Shown piece by piece: positions 6,582 through 11,962 of a DNA stretch of 12,446 nucleotides. The stretch comes from Planctomycetota bacterium. Lineage in GTDB: Bacteria; Planctomycetota; PLA2. Location: assembly GCA_023150495.1 (NCBI GenBank), contig JAKLKT010000185.1, positions 1-12,446 on the forward strand, given 5' to 3'. The notes beneath the pieces were generated by a model. The model was not told where the DNA came from, searched no databases, and saw only the letters and a program-made list of their open reading frames with translations. Numbering within the stretch: the stretch's first letter is position 1; the number at the start of each line of letters is the position of its first letter. Both the position numbers and the translations under genes were made by a program.

Positions 6582-7103
6582 ATGAACCAGGTTGCACGCA
6601 GGTGCGCGCGGTCGCGATGGAACCCGTTCCCGCCGTTCGCCGTCGCCCTCTCCGTACTCCCCGCGCTCGCGTCGTGCGCGGGGACGGAGCCGCTCAGGGC
6701 CGCAGAGGAGGAGACCATGCTGATCACGTTCGATTCCAGGAAGCCGCTCGACCGGCTCGCGAAGGACCTCGAGGCGGCGTGCGCCGCGCACAAGTTCGGC
6801 GTGCTCGGCGTGCACGATCTCAAGGCGAAGCTCAAGGAGAAGGGGCAGGACTTCGCGAAGGAGTGCCGCGTCTACGAGGTGTGCAACCCCGTCGCGGCGA
6901 AGCGCGTGCTCGACACGAACCTCGAGATCTCGACGGCGCTCCCCTGCCGCATCTCGCTCTACGAGGCGGGCAACGGCGTCACGCGCCTCGCGACGATCCG
7001 GCCGACGATGCTCCTCGACATCTTCAGGACCCCCGCGCTGAAGGAGGTCGCGAAGGAGGTCGAGGCGGCTCTCATCGCGATCATGAAGGAAGCGGCGGCG
7101 TAG
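6582..7103 (+). CDS. DUF302-domain lipoprotein
   Basis: The DUF302 domain fills about residues 46-173. Matching features are the FGVLGVHDLKAKLKEKG segment, the cysteine-bearing ECRVYEVCNP and ALPCRISLYE blocks (C95, C101, C122), and RLATIRPTMLLDIF. Its biochemical role is not established; DUF302 genes often occur near sulfur, metal-stress and membrane genes. From the ATG at 6582 the 173-residue product has a basic N-terminus, a hydrophobic stretch and a good lipobox LASC (C32), so a membrane-anchored lipoprotein facing the periplasm is predicted. A second start is plausible: ATG 6717 after a perfect AGGAGG gives a 128-residue cytoplasmic protein of the usual stand-alone DUF302 size. It is the last gene of the operon, 14 nt after the preceding stop. 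Its frame is the same as the first half of the broken upstream gene, with no stop between them. Confidence 0.88.
   Translation: MNQVARRCARSRWNPFPPFAVALSVLPALASCAGTEPLRAAEEETMLITFDSRKPLDRLAKDLEAACAAHKFGVLGVHDLKAKLKEKGQDFAKECRVYEVCNPVAAKRVLDTNLEISTALPCRISLYEAGNGVTRLATIRPTMLLDIFRTPALKEVAKEVEAALIAIMKEAAA
6706..6711 (+). promoter_or_regulatory. Internal Shine-Dalgarno for an alternative DUF302 start
   Basis: A perfect AGGAGG lies 5 nt before the in-frame ATG at 6717. Initiation there would make a leaderless 128-residue DUF302 domain. The same bases encode part of a Glu-Glu-Glu stretch, so the match could be incidental. Confidence 0.4.
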
Positions 7104-7105
7104 GG

Positions 7106-7423
7106 CTACGAACAGAGATGGGCGATCGCGAGTCCCAGGAGCGGAACGCCGTAGAACACCGCGGCCGCCCGGTTGACCGCAGCGATCACCATGGCGAGCC
7201 CTTCCGGCTCCCCGATCCGGTGGGCCGCGACGCCGGCGAGGATCGCGACGAGGACCGCGGCGATCCAGATCCACACCGGAAGGCGGAGGATTGTCGGGGC
7301 CCACACCGTGACGAGGAACCCGGAGAGCAGGACCGCTCCGGGGGCCGCCAGGGCGTAGAGCCGCCAGCGAGTCGGGGAACGGTCGCCGCCGATGCGTTCA
7401 CGTGACCCGCCCTGGCCACTCAC
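7106..7423 (-). CDS. Small hypothetical membrane protein downstream of cydB
   Basis: A 105-residue protein that I do not recognise. After a basic N-terminus (SGQGGSRERIGGDRSPTRWR) it has three hydrophobic segments, at about 22-41, 47-68 and 76-104. The second is rich in Val, Ile, Ala and Trp (LPVWIWIAAVLVAILAG). The GTG at 7423 lies 7 nt after the cydB stop and AGGAAGG sits 14 nt before it, so it reads as the third gene of the cyd operon. It is much longer than CydX/CydZ-type single-helix subunits (about 30-50 residues) and shows no similarity to them that I can see. It could be an extra bd-associated subunit, an assembly factor, or an unrelated passenger. Its stop lies 2 nt from the stop of the convergent DUF302 gene, with no visible hairpin terminator. 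Confidence 0.7.
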   Translation of the reverse strand: MSGQGGSRERIGGDRSPTRWRLYALAAPGAVLLSGFLVTVWAPTILRLPVWIWIAAVLVAILAGVAAHRIGEPEGLAMVIAAVNRAAAVFYGVPLLGLAIAHLCS

Positions 7424-7430
7424 CGCGCCG

Positions 7431-8459
7431 TCACGGACCTTCCTGCCGCGGGACCGCCCGGCGCGCGAACTTCCGGTAGAGCACCGTGAAGTAGACCGCG
7501 ACGAGCGCCATCCCGGGGAGCCACCAGAGGAGGCCGATCCTGAGCCCGTAGTCGGGCGCCGCCGTGCGCTCTGCCGTGAGGCCGAGCGAGGGGTCCGTGT
7601 TCGACGGCAGGAGGTACGGGTAGAGGCCGAAGACCGCGCTCGCGAGGAGCGCCGCGACCATCATGGAGGACATGAGGAACGCCCGCGCCGCGTGGCCCGC
7701 GTCGAGGAGCCGCCGCGCGCCGAGGTAGCCGGCGATCGCGAGCAGCGGGAAGCCGAAGCCCCACGGGTGCTCCGTCAGCCGCTCGACGATGTGCGGCTGC
7801 ACCCAGAAGGACGCCGCGGTCAAGAGCGCGACCGCGACGCCCAGCGGCCGGTGGAGGCGCCGCGCCACGGCCCCCCAGCCCCCCCCTTGATCGTGCGCCA
7901 GCCAGGCGGCGCCGTGGAACGAGAGCACGAGCGCCGCGACGGCTCCCGCGAGCACGGTGTACCAGTCGAGCACGCCGACCTTCCCCTCCGTGCCGAAGTG
8001 CGTCCAGAAGGGCGCGAAGAAGCGGCCGTCGGCGTCGAGCGGCACTCCGCGGACCACGTTGCCGAGCGCCGCGCCGAACACGACCGCGAGGAGGAGGCTC
8101 GACACGCCGAAGCACACGCCCCAGAAGGGCCTCCACACGCGGTGGTGCACGTGCTCCGCGAGCTCGAGGCCGAGCGCGCGGAAGACGAGCAGCCAGAGCA
8201 CGAGCATCAGCGGCAGGTAGAAGCCCGAGAACGCGCGCGCGTAGACCGCGGGGAACGCGAAGTAGAGCGTGCCGCCGGCGGCGAGCAGCCAGACGACGTT
8301 GCCGTGCCAGTAGGGGCCGAGCGACCCCCGGATCCGCTCGCGCTCGTCGGGCCGGGCGAACAGGTGGAGGATCCCCGCGCCGATGTCGAAGCCGTCGAAG
8401 ACGACGTAGAACGCGAGCATCCCCGAGACGAGGCAGAACCAGAGCGCCGGGAGGTCCAT
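7431..8459 (-). CDS. cydB: Cytochrome bd oxidase subunit II (CydB)
   Basis: Second subunit of the quinol-oxidising, oxygen-reducing cytochrome bd oxidase in the inner membrane; 342 residues, against 379 in E. coli. Family motifs are FYVVFDGFDIGAGIL (DGFD at 22-25), AGGTLYFAFPAVYARAFSGFY at about 61-81, FGAALGNVVRGVPL at about 128-141, and the C-terminal GLYPYLLPSNTDPSLGL at about 278-294. About eight to nine hydrophobic helices are visible. The stretch that reads WDGNQVW in E. coli is WHGNVVW here: H52 takes the place of the proton-pathway acid D58, and V55 replaces the usual polar Gln/Glu. The ATG at 8459 shares one base with the cydA stop (TGATG), so the subunits are translationally coupled. 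The frame is open upstream into cydA, but that extension is only cydA read out of frame. Confidence 0.95.
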   Translation of the reverse strand: MDLPALWFCLVSGMLAFYVVFDGFDIGAGILHLFARPDERERIRGSLGPYWHGNVVWLLAAGGTLYFAFPAVYARAFSGFYLPLMLVLWLLVFRALGLELAEHVHHRVWRPFWGVCFGVSSLLLAVVFGAALGNVVRGVPLDADGRFFAPFWTHFGTEGKVGVLDWYTVLAGAVAALVLSFHGAAWLAHDQGGGWGAVARRLHRPLGVAVALLTAASFWVQPHIVERLTEHPWGFGFPLLAIAGYLGARRLLDAGHAARAFLMSSMMVAALLASAVFGLYPYLLPSNTDPSLGLTAERTAAPDYGLRIGLLWWLPGMALVAVYFTVLYRKFARRAVPRQEGP

Positions 8460-9772
8460 CAGGCGGCCGGGCCCTTCTCGACCTCGCGGCCGGCGAGGAC
8501 GGCGAACAGCAGCGCGAGCAGCGCGTAGAGGCCGAGGAAGCCGATGAGCGTGAAGAGCACGTTGCCCTCGGAGACGTTCTCGCTCGCGGCGTCGCGCGTG
8601 CGCATGAGGTCGTGGATGACCCACGGCTGGCGGCCGAGCTCCGCCGTCATCCAGCCGGCCGTGTTCGCGATGTAGGGGAACGGGACGAGCAGCAGGAGGA
8701 TCCAGAGCGTCGCGCGCGACGCGTGCAGCGTGCCGCGCCAGAGCTTCCACGCGGCGAGCGCCATCGCGGCGAGAAAGATCGTCCCGAGACCCGCCATGAT
8801 GTGGTACGCGTAGTAGAGGAGCGGCACGTTGTCGGGCCACTCCTCGCGCGGGAAGTCGCGGAGGCCCTTGATTTCGCCCGTGAAGCGGTAGTGGGTGAGG
8901 AACGAGAGCATCCCGGGCACGTGGAGCGGGTTGTCGAGCTCGAGCCGCCCCATGTCCGGCTGTCCGATGAGAACGAGGGGGGCGCGGGGGGAGGTCTCGA
9001 AATGCCCCTCCATGGCGGCGAACGTCGCCGGCTGGTGCTCGTAGACGAGCTTCGCCTGGCCGTCGCCCGTCGGGAAGGCGAGCAGCAGCGCGCCCGCGAG
9101 CCCCGCGGGCACCGAGACGCGCAGGAACGCGCGCGCCTCCTCCTCGTGGCGGCCGCCGAGGAGGTAGTAGGCGGCGGTGCCCGCCATCACGAAGCTCGCC
9201 GTGACGACGGCGCCGAGCATCGTGTGGGAGTACTGGAGGATGAGCCACGGGTTCGTGAGGAGGGCCGTGAAGCTCGTGAGCACGATCTCGCCGTCCCTGA
9301 TCTCGTAGCCGACCGGGTGCTGCATCCACGCGTTCGTGGCGACGATGAAGTACCCGGAGAGCCACGAGCCGAGGAAGACGAGGAACGCGGCCCACCAGTG
9401 GCCGCGGGGGGAGAGCCGCTTCCGCCCGTAGAGGAAGAGCCCGAGGAACGTGGACTCGAGGAAGAAGGAGAAGGTCCCCTCCATCGCGAGCGTCTGCCCG
9501 ATGACGCCGCCCGCGGCCTCGGCGAACCGCGCCCAGTTGGTCCCGAACTCGAACTCGAGCGGGATCCCGGTCACGACGCCCATGAGGAAGTTGATGCCGA
9601 AGATGCGCGCCCAGAAGACCGCCGCGCGGTCGTAGACGGCGTCGCCCTTCCGCAGCGCGAGCGTCTTCAGCACGACGATGAGGAGCGCGAGCCCCATCGT
9701 GAGCTGCGGGAAGAGGTAGTGGAACCCGGCGGTGAACGCGAACTGGAGCCGGTGCAGCGAGAGCGCGTCCAC
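8459..9772 (-). CDS. cydA: Cytochrome bd oxidase subunit I (CydA)
   Basis: Catalytic, heme-bearing subunit of cytochrome bd; 437 residues with a short Q-loop (E. coli 522). By alignment with E. coli the heme ligands are kept: H18 (FTAGFHYLFPQLTMG; H19), H183 (LQYSHTMLG; H186) and M326 (YYAYHIMAG; M393). E98 and E106 (AMEGTFSFFLEST) match E99/E107, and GRQPW is at 380-384. In the quinol loop (HQPATFAAMEGHFE), E255 matches E257, but T250 stands where E. coli has K252. The E. coli E445 position in the last helix is hydrophobic here (LYALLALLF). I recall the QPATFAAMEG type from other bacteria, so this is probably a known subfamily rather than decay. The GTG at 9772 is the first possible start because TAG occurs in frame four codons upstream. 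The RBS is weak, and a leaderless transcript is possible. Confidence 0.96.
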   Translation of the reverse strand: MDALSLHRLQFAFTAGFHYLFPQLTMGLALLIVVLKTLALRKGDAVYDRAAVFWARIFGINFLMGVVTGIPLEFEFGTNWARFAEAAGGVIGQTLAMEGTFSFFLESTFLGLFLYGRKRLSPRGHWWAAFLVFLGSWLSGYFIVATNAWMQHPVGYEIRDGEIVLTSFTALLTNPWLILQYSHTMLGAVVTASFVMAGTAAYYLLGGRHEEEARAFLRVSVPAGLAGALLLAFPTGDGQAKLVYEHQPATFAAMEGHFETSPRAPLVLIGQPDMGRLELDNPLHVPGMLSFLTHYRFTGEIKGLRDFPREEWPDNVPLLYYAYHIMAGLGTIFLAAMALAAWKLWRGTLHASRATLWILLLLVPFPYIANTAGWMTAELGRQPWVIHDLMRTRDAASENVSEGNVLFTLIGFLGLYALLALLFAVLAGREVEKGPAA

Positions 9773-9778
9773 GGCCCC

Positions 9779-9784
9779 AGTCTA
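9779..9784 (-). promoter_or_regulatory. Possible -10 element for cydA
   Basis: On the - strand TAGACT (4 of 6 matches to TATAAT) ends 6 nt before the cydA GTG, so transcription would begin at or next to the start codon and give a leaderless mRNA. No good -35 box sits at the expected distance. In such GC-rich DNA this is only a weak suggestion. Confidence 0.2.
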
Positions 9785-9806
9785 GGCGCCCGCGCCAGCC
9801 TCCGGG

Positions 9807-9824
9807 TGCGGCACGCGTGCCGCA
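9807..9824. promoter_or_regulatory. Perfect 18-bp palindrome upstream of cydA, candidate operator
   Basis: TGCGGCACGCGTGCCGCA equals its own reverse complement over all 18 bases. It lies in the 72-nt gap between the kinase-like gene and cydA, 34 nt upstream of the cydA start. There is no loop and no T-tract on either side, which argues against an intrinsic terminator. A dimeric repressor or activator site is the more natural reading. The protein is unknown. Confidence 0.5.
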
Positions 9825-9844
9825 GTCGACCGACGTAAAGTCAG

Positions 9845-11281
9845 CTACGACAGCGACTTAGGGCTCCGGAGGAGCTGATCTATTACGGCTTCGGGGGTCG
9901 CGGGGCAGGCGGTTTCGGGGGGCTCGAAGGTCTCCTTCGCCTTCAGGTACACGGCGAAGTCCGCGTCGCTCACCTCGGTCTTGTCGCCCGCGCGGACGGC
10001 CAGCCGCGCACGCACGACTTCCTCCGGGCACGTCACGTGGACGACCACGCAACGAGCTCCGGCATCCCGCGCCGCCGCCTCGAACGCGTCGCGCCATGCG
10101 CGCTGCGCGAACGTCGCGTCCGCGACGACCCTACGGCCCGCGTGCAGCAGCGCCGCCGCCTTCAACCTCATCTTCCTGTAGGTCAGCTCGGTGATGTCCG
10201 GCGCGTAGGGGCCCTCGAGGAAGCCGCCCTTCCAGTGCTCCGTCGGCGCGATCCCGAGGAGCTCCTTCCGGATCTCGTCGCTCCGGAGGTGCTCCATGTC
10301 GAACGCCCGCGCCGCCTCGCGCGCAAACGTGCTCTTGCCCGTCCCGGGGAGCCCGCACACGAGGATCGCGAACGTCCCGAGGCCGTACGAGACCGCGAGC
10401 CGGAAGTAGGCCCCTGCCCCCGGAGCCCCCCTCAATGACTCCACGAGCCCGCGCACGCACGCGCGGTAGGGCTTGAAGAGCGGAAGCAGGCGTTCCGCGT
10501 CGCGATCGCCGCTCCGCTCCGCGTACCGACGCACGAAGGCGCGCGAGAGGTCCCACGCGCCGTGCCGCTCGAAGTCCATCGCGAGGAACGCGATCTCCGC
10601 CGCCGCGTCCTCGATCCGGAAGCGCGGCTCGAACTCGATGCAGTCGTAGATCACGATCCCGCGGTCCGTCATGCAGACGTTGCTGGCATGGAGGTCGCCG
10701 TGTCCGTCGACGGCCTTCCGCCGCGCGAGGAGCGGCGAGAGCTCCGCCCGCAGGCGCTCGTGCTCCTCGCGCAGCCACGCGAGCCACGAGCTCGGCAGGA
10801 ACCGCGCGGCGTCGTCGAGGTTGCTCCGCAGGTGGTCGATCGGCTGGCTGCCGTGCCGGTCCGCCCGCGCGTGGAACTCGGCAACGGCGTCCGCGATCCG
10901 CTCCGCGTCCGCCACCGTCACCGCGCCGCGCTTGAGGAGCTCGTCGAGCATCCGGTCCTGCGGCAGCCGGACCATCTCGACCGCGTACTCGACGGCATCG
11001 CCCTCGCCGCGAACGCGCCCGTCCGCGGTGATCGGCGCGACGCCGAGGTAGACCGACGGCGCGAGCCGGCGGTTGAGCCGCACCTCCTCCTCGCAGAAGC
11101 GTCTCCTCCGTTCGAGCGTCGAGTAGTCGAGGAAGGCGTAGCGGACGGGCTTCTTCACCTTGTACGCGCGGTCGCCCGCGAGGAACACGAGCGAGGCGTG
11201 GGTCTCCTTCACCTCGACGCGGGGGGGCACGGGGGGCGGGTACGCCTCCGGCCTTCGAAGGGCGCGCTCGATCGGCTCCAT
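9845..11281 (-). CDS. Fused APH-like phosphotransferase and P-loop kinase/ATPase domain protein
   Basis: A 478-residue two-domain protein. Residues about 25-290 are an aminoglycoside-phosphotransferase/protein-kinase-like fold: KVKKPVRYAFLDYST (K41-K44 region), the catalytic loop G193-HGDLHASN with D196 and N201, and the metal-binding IYDCIEFEPRFR (D213). Residues about 304-470 are a P-loop kinase: Walker A GLPGTGKS at 310-317, an RSDEIRK element at 333-339 and VVADATF at 385-391. This domain order matches the widespread COG2187-COG0645 fusion, usually annotated as an AAA-family ATPase; no substrate is established. The ATG at 11281 is preceded by GGGGA. The true N-terminus includes a proline-rich run (PPPVPP) encoded over C7 and C6 tracts. 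The frame stays open further upstream, but that stretch is antisense to the LAB_N gene. It is not evidence of drug resistance by itself. Confidence 0.9.
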   Translation of the reverse strand: MEPIERALRRPEAYPPPVPPRVEVKETHASLVFLAGDRAYKVKKPVRYAFLDYSTLERRRRFCEEEVRLNRRLAPSVYLGVAPITADGRVRGEGDAVEYAVEMVRLPQDRMLDELLKRGAVTVADAERIADAVAEFHARADRHGSQPIDHLRSNLDDAARFLPSSWLAWLREEHERLRAELSPLLARRKAVDGHGDLHASNVCMTDRGIVIYDCIEFEPRFRIEDAAAEIAFLAMDFERHGAWDLSRAFVRRYAERSGDRDAERLLPLFKPYRACVRGLVESLRGAPGAGAYFRLAVSYGLGTFAILVCGLPGTGKSTFAREAARAFDMEHLRSDEIRKELLGIAPTEHWKGGFLEGPYAPDITELTYRKMRLKAAALLHAGRRVVADATFAQRAWRDAFEAAARDAGARCVVVHVTCPEEVVRARLAVRAGDKTEVSDADFAVYLKAKETFEPPETACPATPEAVIDQLLRSPKSLS

Positions 11282-11350
11282 GCTCGTCCCCGGATCCCCT
11301 GCCGATTCTAAACCTTGGGGCAACACGGGCTTACACTCTCTGCCGCGCCC
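11282..11350. promoter_or_regulatory. Divergent intergenic promoter region
   Basis: A 69-nt gap between the divergent kinase-like and LAB_N genes, with AT-richer patches unlike the surroundings. On the - strand TAGAAT (11310-11305, 5 of 6 to TATAAT) could serve the kinase-like gene with a leader of about 17 nt. On the + strand TACACT (11332-11337, 4 of 6) could serve the LAB_N gene with a very short leader. Neither has a convincing -35 box. Confidence 0.4.
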
Positions 11351-11962
11351 ATGGAAACCGTCCTTCTCGTCGTCGGGTTCGTCGGCCAGGCCCTCTTCGC
11401 CGGTCGCGTGATCTACCAGTGGATCGCGTCCGAGCGGGCGGGCCGCCCCGTCGTGCCGAAGGGCTACTGGGTGCTCTCGCTCGTGGGCGCCGGCTTCGTG
11501 CTCGTCTACTCGATCGGCAGGCACAACCTCGTGTTCGTGATGAGCGTGCTCCCCGGCGCGGTCATCGCGTACATGAACATGCGGATCCGCGAGAAGTCCT
11601 CGCGGCGGGAGCTCGTGCCGTGGGCGGTGGCGCTCCTCGCGCTCGTCGGGTGGACCGTGTGGGCCCAGGACCGGCTGCGCGTCGGTCCGCCGGCCTGGGC
11701 CGCGATCGGTCTCGTCGGGTCGATCATGTGGAGCCTCCGCCACGTGTTCCAGTGGTGGATCTCGGAGCGGCGCGGCACGCCGACGCTGCCGCGGTCGTTC
11801 TGGATCCTCTCGCTCGTCGGCGGGCTCTTCCTCCTCGCCTACGCCTGCTCCCGCCTCGATCCGGTGATGATCGCGGGGTACCTCTTCAACTGCCTGCCCT
11901 ACGTGCGCATCCTCGTCCTGATGCGCTCGTCGTCCGCTACGGCGGCGGCGCGTAGTTCGTGA
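11351..11962 (+). CDS. Tandem LAB_N (lipid A biosynthesis N-terminal) domain membrane protein
   Basis: A 203-residue membrane protein made of two LAB_N domains (PF07578 type, PQ-loop/MtN3-like superfamily). The halves align without gaps at an offset of 111 residues: residues 9-58 against 120-169 share 22 of 50 identities. Shared features include QW, SER.G.P, the P..YW/FW turn, LSLVG and a late tyrosine-arginine. Predicted helices lie near 3-24, 39-55, 60-77, 88-105, 115-136, 150-167 and 170-191, giving a 3+1+3 layout with an inserted linker helix. LAB_N domains usually occur once, alone or fused to lipid-sugar enzymes, and are thought to act in lipid-linked sugar handling. The neighbouring GT39-type gene fits that role. 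The ATG at 11351 was preferred to one at 11315 because LAB_N starts there and the longer start overlaps the putative promoters. The RBS is poor. Confidence 0.9.
   Translation: METVLLVVGFVGQALFAGRVIYQWIASERAGRPVVPKGYWVLSLVGAGFVLVYSIGRHNLVFVMSVLPGAVIAYMNMRIREKSSRRELVPWAVALLALVGWTVWAQDRLRVGPPAWAAIGLVGSIMWSLRHVFQWWISERRGTPTLPRSFWILSLVGGLFLLAYACSRLDPVMIAGYLFNCLPYVRILVLMRSSSATAAARSS

Noticed and set aside
7100..7110. Bidirectional terminator between the convergent DUF302 and small membrane protein genes
   Set aside because: Only 2 nt separate the stops. The TAGGGCTA symmetry comes simply from two facing TAG codons, and no stem is present.
8460..9395. Upstream extension of the CydB frame through cydA
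   Set aside because: The extra 300 or so residues are cydA read in another frame; the ATG at 8459 gives a standard CydB N-terminus.
9807..9824. Palindrome as an intrinsic terminator for the kinase-like gene
   Set aside because: A hairpin would have no loop spacing and there is no following T-run on either strand.
7392..9838. Long + strand open frames (378 and 408 residues) opposite cydB and cydA
   Set aside because: Charged, repetitive translations antisense to two clearly recognised oxidase subunits.
11221..11236. G7 and G6 tracts near the start of the kinase-like gene as a phase-variation switch
   Set aside because: They encode a proline-rich linker in frame, and similar C7/C6 runs occur elsewhere (2824-2838); tracts of this length are common at this GC content.
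9845..11281. Aminoglycoside resistance gene
   Set aside because: The APH-like fold is shared by many kinases, and the fusion to a P-loop kinase domain marks a widespread family without known drug resistance.
11282..11743. N-terminal extension of the kinase-like frame
   Set aside because: It is antisense to the LAB_N gene, is His/Arg/Asp-rich without motifs, and the conserved domain starts after the ATG at 11281.
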